A stretch of 64,000 nt of DNA from Citrus sinensis (lineage: Eukaryota; Streptophyta; Magnoliopsida; Sapindales; Rutaceae), in contig NC_068559.1 in assembly GCF_022201045.2 (NCBI RefSeq), forward strand, positions 27,783,501-27,847,500, written 5' to 3'. Of the stretch, positions 53,811-64,000 are shown piece after piece; positions within the stretch are counted from its first letter, which is position 1, and each line of letters opens with the position of its first letter. The translations under genes were made by a program, and so were the position numbers. Under the pieces are notes generated by a model that saw nothing but the letters and a program-made list of their open reading frames with translations, was not told the origin of the DNA and ran no database searches.

Positions 53811-54585
53811 GGACTAGTTTGGTAATACAGTTACTTTTAAAATAATTGAAGTTATCAGTAATGTAAAAATAATCAATTGTGAAAAGAATCGGCTAAATAT
53901 TTGGTAAAATTTATTTTTAAAGTTATTGGGAACATTAAAGGTAGACTTATGTGTTTGGTAAATCTTATTGTTGATTTGCTGTAAGAAAATGAATGACTAA
54001 ATGGACACAATGTCAAATAAAATTTATTTACATATTAATAAACATGTGTATATAATATACTTCATTGTGTATATATAATAATTGATAACTAATTTTTTTT
54101 TTGTTATCTCTATGTAATTGATAATAATATTTATCTCTTTAAATTTAATGATTTTATTTCCTAATTGAATAAGAATAATTTTTATTTTTAATAATAGATG
54201 TGAGGATATATATGCAATGAGAAATGTTCCAGTCCAGAATTTTAAAGTGTGGAAAAGTGCGGAAAACCTTTAAAACAACATGGTTTTAAAGGCTTAAACT
54301 GTAAGCCTTTAAAGCCGTGCGGTTTTAAAGCTTTCCCGGATTTTCCCGTACTTTAAAATCCATGACCAGAAAACTACTATATATGCAATTATATTAAGTA
54401 CAAAACTAATTTTTAAAATCAGATTTTGAAAAGTTATTCCTTCCCTTATTTTTAAAATTTACTGTAAGACGAGATGATTTTACCAAAAGTGACTTTTTAA
54501 AAAATTAACAAATACCGAAGTTAATTTTTAGCTTTTTTGAATCACTTTTGTGCTTCTCAAAAGCAATCCAAGACCCAAATGGACC
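53811..54585. mobile_element. Possible MITE with weak TIRs, hosting a nested palindrome
   Basis: The left end GGACTAGTTTGGTAATACAG and the right end in reverse complement, GGTCCATTTGGGTCTTGGAT, are only moderately alike, and AT-rich flanks contain further loosely inverted words (TTTGGTAAAAT both ways). No clear target duplication was seen. The palindromic element at 54232-54367 lies inside. Confidence 0.35.
54232..54367. mobile_element. Small nested palindromic element (about 136 bp)
   Basis: Its two halves are inverted copies: GAATTTTAAAGTGTGGAAAA on the left against ATTTTAAAGTACGGGAAAAT (reverse complement of the right), and the middle folds on CCTTTAAA/TTTAAAGG words. It is GC-richer than its surroundings and would form a long hairpin. 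Superfamily unknown. Confidence 0.7.
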
Positions 54586-56373
54586 TTTAATATAGTGGAA
54601 GATAATAATAGCTTTGTCAAATTCAGCCAGAAACAGTTTAATCATTTACCTAATCAAATGTTAATATTCAGAAGAGGATAAATTTCCCTTTTAATTTCTA
54701 AGATTAGACATCAATTTTCCGGTGACCTTTGTATTCAAACAAAGGACCTGAAACATCCATGAAGTTATTTTTTTAAGTAAAAACTTTTTCTTAACTACTC
54801 TTATGGGTCATCATAGACAATTAGATATTTACTGTTCCTTATGGATGGTAACTTTTTGGTCCCTCAAAAGTTACATTTTCATTTTTTAAAAGAAAAGTTT
54901 TTTGAGTTGTTTTCATAAGTAAGCGGACCAACTAGAAATTTATTGATAACCTTAACGACTAAAATTATATTTATCCATAACAAAACTAATCCAGCTTAAT
55001 GCCACTTCATTTCTCTCTTACCCAAAATATCTTTATATAGTCAAAGCAACACAAGTGAAATCAATGGTGATGAAAAATTTTGCTCAGAAGATAATTTAGT
55101 GGAATGATCGATCGAGCCCCCACCACCCACATGAGAGAGAAAGCATGGCACGTCCTACCCATGTGCCAAACAACCCAAAGTGTAACTTAAAAGGGAACAA
55201 AAATAACACATTGTTATTGAATGGCAAAGCTTTCAAAAATATTTCAACAACCAGCACACCTACCTAATGATGTATTTGAACAATCAAATTCAAGTACCGT
55301 AATCATTTATTTTTATCCAAATGGTGCAATAATAGCTTGTTGATCTTGATAATGACCACTGCTAAGCTTGTCATCAACTGGTGATAGGGTTTGGATTTCG
55401 TACTAAGCTCGATTTAATATTTGACAGTTTGTCATGTCGTTTTTTCATATACATTAGCTGGTTAGCATGAAGATCACGTACTTCTCACCAGCCATATATA
55501 TGAAACTGTTAACTCAACTACCTCAACTAGTTGTTGGTCCTCAATGACCCAGACGTACGATTCTTTTCAATCAGTAATTCATAAGAAGAAGAGGCCATGC
55601 GATAATAGCAGAGTTGTCTCATGTACTGTCACCAGAGCCAACCAACCTAATATGATCTAGTTGAACAAAATTTTATTTGAGATCATGGGATCTTGCTATT
55701 ACATAAAGATAAACAATATTATGAAATAATTAACTACGGGAAATTGTATGCAGATTCTATCAATTCTACGATTATACTGTGAAAAGAAATCATCAACAAA
55801 GTCTTCATTTACACAACGATTGAAAATGATATGTAAAAAAGGAATTGATCGATGAAATTTGGTATGATCTTTATAAGCATTTGATTGGTTGACAAGAATT
55901 GAGTATTGATCAGTCCGTTAACTTTTGTAATTTAATATCTTTATTTCTGCGTTTGCTTTCATTTTTTCGTATATTACTAGCTAGAAAAACATAATCCCAA
56001 TTCTAAGCAGTAGGTTTACAAGATTGATCACTGCCCACGCGGGCGGGAACGAAGAAAATCAGGGTTTTAATTGAAAATGAGCTATAAAAAATAATTTTTT
56101 GACCCATCAAATAGAAAGTGTTTTATATTATGACATCTTCAAGTTTATTGTTTCTCTATTCTGGCTATGGTCCATTGAGCCAGAATCTATTGATTCATTT
56201 CCAATACCTTTTATATCCATTAACATGAATTGTGCTTTTTCTTTGAAAAGATGACAAAAAAGTTGCTGCTGCTTGATGCTGATTTCTTCTTCTTATTATT
56301 TTTCTTTTATCAAGATGTATTCTTTTTAGTGGCGTCCCTTTCCAGTTGGGGGGTGTGTGTATATATATATATA
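54586..56373. other. Intergenic DNA, no gene supported
   Basis: No ORF of interest, no tRNA and no inverted repeat. A (TG)n(TA)n tract lies at 56353-56373, directly before the next MITE. Confidence 0.5.
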
Positions 56374-56556
56374 GAATAGTTTTTCAATCAAGGATTCCTG
56401 ACTTTAATAAAGTCAGGGATTAGCTAAAAGACAAAATAAACACATACTCCAACGCACTATATTTTATCATGTAGTGTGATAAAATCTAAATTTTTTTGCC
56501 TTTTAGCTAATCCCTGACTTTATTAAAGTCAGTGATCCCTGATTGGAAAACTACTC
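56374..56556. mobile_element. MULE-like MITE, 183 bp, about 58-bp TIRs
   Basis: Left GAATAGTTTTTCAATCAAGG and right in reverse complement GAGTAGTTTTCCAATCAGGG; the inverted match continues through CTGACTTTAATAAAGTCAGG and GATTAGCTAAAAG. Flanks ATATATATA and GTATATATA agree at 8 of 9 bases, a probable 9-bp target duplication inside a TA microsatellite. No ORF. Confidence 0.85.
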
Positions 56557-57383
56557 GTATATATAATCCAGAGTGCTTTTATATAATCAATTTTCACGGA
56601 AATAGAAATGAAATAGCTGAGACCTCATTGATCTTAGCCTTAGCTAGCTAGCTAGAATCCATTAAGGTTCCACGGAATTGTATAACAAATTGTTGATAGG
56701 AAATCACGTGGCATGAGACCTAATGCCGGTGATGTAGATGGCTTACCATCCGTTTTGGCTAATCATTCAAATGAATTTGTCGGAATGTTGGTGGCTACTC
56801 AGCTAGAAATTAAGTCATTTTCCTCCTATTTTTGGTCAATCTGGTCGCCCAATTGAAAGTTACAAGGTCAATTACTATTTATCTTATTGCCTTTATACTA
56901 CTGGATTAAATAATTATAAAATCTGATTATATATGATTTTGTTTGTATATTATATTTACTGTATTGTTTATTGTCAAGCTCTCTTGACAACTTTTTCCAA
57001 AAAAGTGTTAGCCAAGGATAAACTATAAAGCTATCGGCAATTCATGTTAATTTAATTTTAAAGACTGATGATGTAGACATAGATCATGTTATGTTTATTA
57101 TTTAATTTGTCTGCTCTTAAGCTTGCTGTCAAGTGTCAGGTATACTTCTATATTTATGAGTTGGTTTGATCGAAAATAGATATGGCCTTAATTTTCAGAT
57201 TGAGATATCTAAACTGAGTGGGGAAAATGAGCGAAACTCTGTTGTTTGCAGTATAAATCGAAATCCTTCTAATCTTTTAAAACACTTCTAAGTGTTTTTT
57301 TTTTGTGGTTTTGTGGTTAATTTTATAATTTTATGTTTGGTGGATATTTGATGTTGGAAATACGAATATCTTTAAGTATTTAA
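56557..57383. other. Intergenic DNA, nothing recognised
   Basis: It lies between two MITEs and shows no gene or repeat that I can support. Confidence 0.5.
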
Positions 57384-58072
57384 GGAAAAATATCTATCGT
57401 CCACTCGTTTTTCCTAACTTTTCAAAAATACACAATTCTTTTTTTTTTTTTTGCTAGAATCCACCTAAAGTTATATTTTATTTCACTTTTTCACTTTCGT
57501 TTGGAATCCGTTAAGAAAACTAACGGAAACTTAAGAAAATGGCCATTTTACTCCCAAATCGAAAATTATAATTTCACCCTAAAAAAGCCAAAAATAATAA
57601 GATTTAATGATGAATATCATTATTGGTACGTTAATGAAGTATAAAAAAATCTTAACTACTAGAGATTATAACTCAATGAATAATAAAATTGTACTTATCT
57701 TAAATTCAATTGATGGTTTGCAAGATTGGGCTATTTTTAATACTATTGTTATAATTTAACATTCTAATTACAGACATATTTAAAAAAAACCCTACATTTA
57801 ATGGTTGTTGAATTAATTTCTTTATTGACCGATGAGGAAAATAATTAGATTTAATTTGATTATTTTTGGCAATTTTTAGTGTGAAATTATAATTTTCGTT
57901 TTGGGGGGTAAAATGGTAATTTTTTTAAGTTTCCGTTAGTTTTCTTAACGGATTCCAAACGGAAGTGGAAAAGTAAAACAAAATGTAACTTTAGATGGAT
58001 TTCAGCCAAAAAATAAATAAATTGTGTATTTTTAAAAAAGTTAGAAAAACGGGTGGACAGTGGATATTTTCT
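57384..58072. mobile_element. MULE-like element with about 220-bp inverted ends
   Basis: The outer word GGAAAAATATCTATCGTCCA pairs with the reverse complement of GGACAGTGGATATTTTCTC, and inverted similarity continues for some 220 bp on each side (shared inner words GGAATCCGTTAAGAAAACTA, CGAAAATTATAATTTCAC, GCCAAAAATAAT). Flanks AGTATTTAA and ATTATTCAA agree at 7 of 9 positions, compatible with an aged 9-bp target duplication. About 240 bp of AT-rich DNA separate the arms; there is no transposase. Confidence 0.8.
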
Positions 58073-58078
58073 CATTAT

Positions 58079-58464
58079 TCAATTAATTGAATAATTTTTT
58101 AATCATAATTAATTAAAACATTATGAGAAAAAGTAAGGGAGTTGTCATAATTTTTCAATTAATTCTGAAAAAATCTCAAATGCGGATGCTAAAATGTGAA
58201 TTTTGGGCAGATATAACTAAAAGATAAGAAAAACATAAATTTCAATACACTATTTTTTTTTACTTTTAGTATTTAAGAGTCCGTGAATTTTAGTCTTCTA
58301 ACTACGTCCACACGACCCTCATATTTTAGCATTAGTTATGGAAAATTTTTATGAAGTAAAATGCAAAAATTTTCAGAATTAATTGAAAATTATGACAATT
58401 CCCTTAATCTTTTTCCATAATTTTTCAATTGATTATGATTAAAAAAAGTATTCAATTAATTAAG
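58079..58464. mobile_element. Second inverted-repeat element, adjoining the previous one
   Basis: Arms at about 58079-58170 and 58373-58464 are reverse complements with moderate divergence; both contain TTAATCATAATYAATT, AAAAAGTAAGGGAGTTGTCA (left form) and AATTTTTCAATTAATTCTGA. About 200 bp lie between. It begins only 6 bp after the end of the MULE-like element. Confidence 0.75.
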
Positions 58465-59322
58465 TAGCTAACGATATTCATGTTCTCAACATCATACAAC
58501 TATTAAGGGTAAAATGGCAAGATTAGCAAAAAAAATTACTCTCAAGGAATTTCAGATATGTTTTAAAGCATCATGGAGGTTTTGATTAGTTTCGTTAAGC
58601 AACATGAGGATTTAGATCTTTTGCTCAAACATAATATTCTATGTTCTAAAAATTTGCAACCAGCATGTAGTGTTGTGATTTTGAATCCACATGCTCTAAA
58701 ATAAAAGATCTAGTTATTCTTTATAAAAAAAATTGATAATGTCTAATAATGTTAATATAAATAATGAAGACAATATAAGTTTTTCATGAAACAATTATAT
58801 ATTTATAGAGTGAAAGTCTATTAACTTTCAGGCTACAAATTGAAGTATTTATTAAAACACCTAAAATATTGTGGTTTGTAAGCCACATCGATCTTTGCGA
58901 GATAAAGTAGTCGATATGTTAAAATGAAGCCAAGTGTAGAACAACCCATGTGCCAAAAAAAAAATAATAATAATAACTAGTCCTTTTTTGACAAAGAAAT
59001 ATGCAATCTCAAACAAAGAAACCCTGATCCTTACTAAGATTAGAAGAGTATATTTGAAAGAGGATAAAATGCAACTCCACAAAAAAGAAAGAAAATAAGA
59101 ATCGAAGAATGACAGGTTGGCATGCAAAATTGAATTGAGTTCACAACTAAGAAAGAATGACAGATAATTAACAGGGCACTAAAAAGCTGATAACCCAATC
59201 AGAAAATCCGTCTCAATTTTCGTACCCTGCAAAAAAAGTAATGCATTAATTATGCATCGATCGGGTGGGTCACTCGTCTCTTTGTGACCTTACCTCGTAG
59301 TCCACTGTGATCTGTCCATTCA

Positions 59323-59364
<42 letters not shown>
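59323..59364. repeat. (CTTT)n microsatellite
   Basis: About ten uninterrupted CTTT units. Confidence 0.95.
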
Positions 59365-59366
<2 letters not shown>

Positions 59367-59892
59367 TTCTTCACAAACGTCTTAGTTAATTCACTGTTCA
59401 ATTCTCTCTACTTAATTGAAGCTGCACGGTAACTGATGTAAATAGTTTCTAGATGGTCATAATTACAAGGAAATGACGTTGGATTTGCGGTTTGTATAAA
59501 TTGACAAGGTTCTGGTACAAACTACAAGTCTATGTACAAAGCAAATGTAATTTATCTCTTTTAAAATTGTCTCATTCCTTTTTCTTTTTTTTTTTTCTCT
59601 TTTCCTTTTCCATTATGTGGATGTCGGCAATTACTTTTTACTGTACATTGAGGAAGCTAGTTTCACTTTCAATCAAATTGAAAAATAAAAAATAAAGGCA
59701 CAGGAGAAAAACAAGAAAAGCAACTTTGATCGCTTCTTTATTCTTGTTTGTTCTCTGGATATATAGATATAGAGCATATGGCAAAGCACATACATCGTGC
59801 ATGATGTGCAACCATAAGAAAGCAGCTATCCAGTTGGACTCGGGCAGTAAGTTACAGAGAGAGTGATAGAGACGAAACAAGAAGCAAGCTTA

Positions 59893-59893
<1 letters not shown>

Positions 59894-59924
<31 letters not shown>
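59894..59924. repeat. (ATT)n microsatellite
   Basis: About ten ATT units. Confidence 0.95.
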
Positions 59925-61695
59925 GTTACTTACTAAGGCGTGGAGCCTGGGGCTAGCTGGCAAACGGCTGATGATGGCAATGGCTCCATTAATAAATTTG
60001 GTTACAGTTCACTAAAAGACTCCCTGAGTCACTGCGTTTTATTACTTGCTAAGAATTGAATTAATATGACGTACGCACTTCCAGCTCAGCTCTCACTTAT
60101 TGACTTACTGGCTTGTCCTTCTCCACTCACTCACCCTGCCATAGTTGGTGGGTGACCTGACATGACACTGCCACGTCACTCTCTCCTCTCCGCCCTCGAT
60201 AGTTGGAATCTTCATGCATCCCCACTTTGCCTCTAAATTAAACCACTAGTACGTAGTACGTCCGTTGATTTTGATTTACTCTCGCAAGTGATGCCGTTCT
60301 GCTTCGACACGTGGCATTGATTCCTCTTCTCCCACAAACTAGGGCTGATGTCATCATTCCACATAATGTCATAATGGAAGGAAGAGAAAGGGTAAAAAAA
60401 ATATTAAAAAAAAAAAAAGGTTGTGAGTTGAGTCCACATCATCGTGCATGACTTTTCCACACTGCTTGCTTTTTCGGACACAAGGAGTGTGTCGGGCATA
60501 TATTGGGCTGGGTCGGGTCGAGCCTAATGTCATTGTCACGTGATTCATACAAACAATTAATTATATTTATAACCTAATGAAGGTAATTTATCCATTAATT
60601 TTTTTTAAAAAAAAAAAAAGTTATAAAATTTTGTTTCAGTACATTATCATGAAGAAGAAGAGCGCGTCTGAGAATCTTTAAATTCGAAGTCATTATCAAG
60701 TACAATAATTTTAGATTATTGTTACGTGAATTGTCCAGCTGCAACGACTCAACAGCAGTCCACATCTAGTGTGAGCTATCTTGACGGCATATATTTAACA
60801 CCTTTGGAGCCCACCTGATCGCTTAATTTCAAGATGGTTGCTTGTCACGTGATTGCCTATTTGTGATTTTTTATTTCATTTTTGCTTGCTGTGTATGGGG
60901 AAAGCCATCCCATCGGAGAGACTCAACCCGATCCAAAAGCCTCCAATTTTGATTTTGTGTGTGTGTGCACATAAATTATTTTTGAAATTCGACGGAAACG
61001 AGCCCGCCTCTGTTCCTATGATAATGTCAAATTAGTTTTAAGCAATTATTTAGATTCTATCGGCATGATTGAAGCATCCACCTCCAAAAGATAAGAAAAG
61101 CTTGCTGCTTGCCAGTACCAAATTGCACATTTGAACGGATAGTAACGAGGATTTTGATTTGATTTGACAGGTCATCTTAAAGGCCTTTATTTTATTTTTT
61201 TTTATTAGATTTTTTTTTTTTTGAAAAAAAATTGGACGATTCTTTTGTAGTTACTTTATAAAAATGACTACATTTAAGAAGAGCCTTGTTGTCGCAATTT
61301 TATCGCCTGTTTTAATTTCAGCAAAACAATTCATCTATTATTGGATTTGAAGATTACCTTCTCACCTTTTCATGTGTATAAAGCTGCTTCTTACCTTACA
61401 TAACAAAATAACAAAGATCATAGATTTGAAATCTAATGCTTGTTATTTATCTGCACTTTGTTACTTTACTATGTAACGTAACGTAAGCTTAGGTTACGCA
61501 TAAAAATTTGGACTCCCCTTGGCATACATCGTCATACTATACACGAGTTAAAATTTTTAAAAGTCTACTGTAAATAGGTCTAGTTAAGAACTTGCGAAAA
61601 ATGCTCAAGCTTTGTAATTTATATATTAAAAAAACTAATTTATAATTTGTAAGCATCATTTTTGTGGTTTATTATATTGTATTGTTAATATTTTG

Positions 61696-62535
61696 TAGGA
61701 ATGGCAAAAATCCCCATGGGGACGGGTACCCTTGGGGATTTTTCTCATTCGGGGAGGGTACGAGGATAATTTTATACCTAATTTTTTATTCGGGGAGGGG
61801 ACGGGGATGAAGTGGAATCCCCATCCCCTACCCATTTTCCCATTTTCATTTTTAATTTTATTTTTATTTTTAAAATTACTAATAAATAAATAACAAAATT
61901 ATAAATATTGTTAAAAATAATAAATATCAAAATATGTATATTATTAAATGCTAATAGGTATTCTACATTAGCTCGAATTGCTAGAGATATTTTGGCAATT
62001 CCAATTACAACAGTTGCTTCTGAATCAGCTTTTAGCACCGGTGGTAGAGTTGTGAGCCCACACCGTAACAAACTTCATCCAAGCACATTGGAGGCCTTAA
62101 TGTGTTGTCAAAGTTGGTTACGAGCTTACAATAACAGTATGAGTTTATTTTACATTGTGATTATATTATACAGTTATTAATATTTGCACTTATAAGTTAC
62201 TTTACTTATATTATTTTCATTGTTTTATAATTATTTTAATAATTTATATTTTGAATGTGACTTTGTAATGGATCAATATTAATGTAAAATATATTTTGAA
62301 CTTTATTTTTATCTGAATTTTTTATTTTAATATGATTAATTTAAAATCGAAAATAAAAATAATGTATTAGACTATTAGTTATTCGGGGACCGGGGACCCT
62401 CGGGGATCCCCTGTTATTATTCGGGGAACGGATGGGGATTCTCTAAAGTAATTCTGACGGGGACAGGGACATATGCAAAATATCGGGGATGGGTATTGGG
62501 AGATTGGTCTCCTCCCCTCCCCATTGCCATCCCTA
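61696..62535 (+). mobile_element. Internally deleted hAT element, 840 bp, perfect 8-bp TSD
   Basis: Ends TAGGAATGGCAA and, in reverse complement, TAGGGATGGCAA form a 12-bp TIR with one mismatch. ATATTTTG stands directly outside both ends (61688-61695 and 62536-62543). The subterminal zones are GC-rich and full of GGGGA/TCCCC words (61710-61840 and 62385-62520), as expected for transposase binding sites. Between them lies AT-rich DNA and a fragment of transposase. The length, target size and TIR type all indicate the hAT (Ac/Tam3) superfamily; the deletion of most of the gene makes it a Ds-like, non-autonomous copy. Confidence 0.95.
61908..62180 (+). pseudogene. hAT transposase C-terminal dimerisation domain fragment
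   Basis: The frame contains LARIARDILAIPITTVASES followed by AFSTGGRVVSPHRNKLHPST and LEALMCCQSWLR. This is the hATC dimerisation motif of Ac/Tam3-type and RICESLEEPER-type proteins (AxDxLxIPxTxVASESAFSxxGRV). The N-terminal BED zinc finger and catalytic DDE residues are missing, so it cannot act as a transposase. The first codons (before about 61940) are probably not original. Confidence 0.9.
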
Positions 62536-62575
62536 ATATTTTGTATATTGAACGATCAATTTATTTAAGGATGGT

Positions 62576-63503
62576 AATGGATCGAATCTGACCCAAATCC
62601 AATCCATCAATCAGATCGGATTTGGGTCAGACTAAAATTGATTTAGATTGGATTTAGATATCAATGCATGGATTTAAGGCGGATCTGGAGCAAGTCTGAA
62701 TTTATCTTAATATCTATATCTAAATCCATATCTTTAAGTTTTTCACTCTACAATTTAGCCTATTTCTTTCTCTTTAGTCTACTCTCATTTCTCCACTTCA
62801 ATTGAATGCTTGGATCAGTCCTTTAATTGTTAGAAAAATCTCTAGACTTGATTTTTTTTTCATTTTCTCATAATCTTATTCATGTTGTATAATCACTAAT
62901 CAGTAGTGGGTATCAACTATAAAATAATTATGTTAATCATATATTTAGTTAAATATGGTCAAAATAAAAATAATAAAGCACTGAATATAATAAATAATTT
63001 TAAACTTATATGTTATTGTTTAATTGTATAGGAACAATGATGGAGTGCAGTGTGTGGTGTGCTGTGGATATCAAGATGGTAAAGGAGACATTAAAATATT
63101 ACAATGATCTTATTCCTGCAATTACTTTTGATAAATATTTTATTATCTTTTTTATTTGTTTGTTTCGGTGTAAAAGTAGAAGCTACAATACTTATTAGAT
63201 TTTTACACAAATTATATAATTTAATTGTGACCAATGTAGTTTAGTATTTAATTTTATTTCTAAAAAAATATTGTTCTCTTATTATTGAGATTTAGAATTC
63301 ATGAAGGATGTAAAGCAAATTTGAAATTTTCTTTTAGGATTTGGAGTAGATATAGATCTTTATTTTTTATTTCAAATCTGGATATGAAGTGAAAAATATA
63401 AATCCATAACGGATTTGAAGCAGTTACATATCTAAATTTTTATTATGAATCTGGATCTGGAGCAAAGTAGATCCAATCCATATCTACCTCATTGTCATCC
63501 ATG
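62576..63503. mobile_element. Probable second hAT-like element, degraded
   Basis: The left end AAGGATGGTAATGGATC and the right end in reverse complement, ATGGATGACAATGAGG, resemble the TIR of the hAT element at 61696. Subterminal words (GGATTTGGGTCAGA, GGATCTGGAGCAA, ATCCAATCCATA) recur on both sides in both orientations. An exact 8-bp target duplication is not visible. The inner ORF at 63010-63198 has no known motif. Confidence 0.45.
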
Positions 63504-63610
63504 TCTATTATATATTACATAATCATATTGAATTTATTTTTTTTTCTTTTAGTTTTATTCAAATTTTATTTTAAAAAATTAATGAAAGCTCAAGTTCGAC
63601 CGAAGACTAA

Positions 63611-64000
63611 GGTGGCGTTTGTTTTTTAACTTAATGACTTAAAGTAACTTAACTTAATTAATTAAGTTAATTAGAGGTGTTTGTTTTTTATAACTTAATG
63701 AGACTTTTTAGATAATTTTGAGTTAATAAAATAAGCTATTTTTTGGGCTTTTTACTTAATGGAGAAATCTAAATTAAGTCAATTACTTGCTAATGTCAAA
63801 AATATCCTTGTTTTATAATTTATTTTTCATGTCTATCCCAAAACTCACCCATAGACATTTACCCCACATAAAAATATCCATATTTTTTCTTTCTTATATT
63901 ATATACGATAAAATTTGAAATTTATGGCATTTCATCTATTAAAATTCTAAAATAATTATATATTCACTTGAAATAGTTTTATTTATAAATGTTAAAATAT
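63611..64000. mobile_element. Left end of a further element, cut by the window edge
   Basis: GGTGGCGTTTGTTTTTTAAC is repeated in shortened form at about 63686 (GGTGTTTGTTTTTTATAACT), and the palindrome TTAACTTAATTAATTAAGTT lies between. This 'G-rich then TTTGTTT' start is typical of plant MITEs, but the other end is outside the window. Confidence 0.35.

Larger units (their letters stand above)
58465..61695. other. Intergenic DNA with microsatellites and G-box words, no gene supported
   Basis: Short ORFs (58861-59127 minus, 59638-59880 minus, 60853-61035 plus) show no motif. CACGTG occurs at 60308-60313, 60537-60542 and 60846-60851, and GCCACGTCAC near 60170, but no adjacent start of a gene is seen. 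Confidence 0.5.

Noticed and set aside
63010..63198. 62-codon plus-strand ORF inside the second hAT-like element
   Set aside because: No transposase motif and very AT-rich codons; treated as non-coding interior.

Overview
The window is nuclear DNA of a eudicot plant. It is AT-rich, genes are split by GT-AG introns, homopolymer and AT microsatellites are common, and the gene families are those of land plants (a TCP factor, an HVA22-like protein, a PH-RCC1-FYVE-BRX protein). A rosid, possibly a Citrus relative, would fit, but that is an impression and nothing in the sequence proves it.

Layout. Positions 1-328 hold the 3' end of an F-box/kelch gene (plus strand). From 329 to about 15180 there is no convincing gene: a copia retrotransposon tail with LTR (2994-3477), two blocks of diverged tandem repeats (5573-6235), and MITEs at 10790-10991, 12020-12540 and 14269-14420. 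A single-exon gene for an unrecognised 174-residue acidic protein lies at 15187-15711. From about 21251 to 32253 there is a direct segmental duplication of some 4.5 kb, and each copy carries a complete three-exon gene for cytosolic ribosomal protein S9 (uS4) on the minus strand. The two predicted proteins are identical, and all 12 coding differences are synonymous. Both copies keep the telo-box and site II promoter elements typical of plant ribosomal protein genes. The second copy also carries a 1.1 kb AT-rich foldback insertion.

The gene-dense part follows: GCD1-like mitochondrial protein (33377-34909, plus), PH-RCC1-FYVE-BRX protein of the PRAF family (35571-43047, minus), a degenerate tRNA-Ala (43868-43937, minus), HVA22-like protein (44783-45916, minus) and a class I TCP factor of the TCP14/15 type (50473-51657, minus). 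From 51.7 to 64 kb there is mainly transposon-derived DNA: Tourist-like and MULE-like MITEs, two adjoining long inverted repeats, and an internally deleted hAT element with perfect 8-bp target duplications and a remnant of the transposase dimerisation domain.

Nothing here resembles a new multi-gene system; the genes are ordinary housekeeping or regulatory genes. The most unusual item is a triplication of the penultimate exon in the PRAF-type gene. It places a decoy exon with its own splice acceptor and an in-frame stop ahead of the exon that encodes the BRX domain. Also notable are several small elements with intact target-site duplications, mostly 9-10 bp (Mutator type), that can be delimited to the base.
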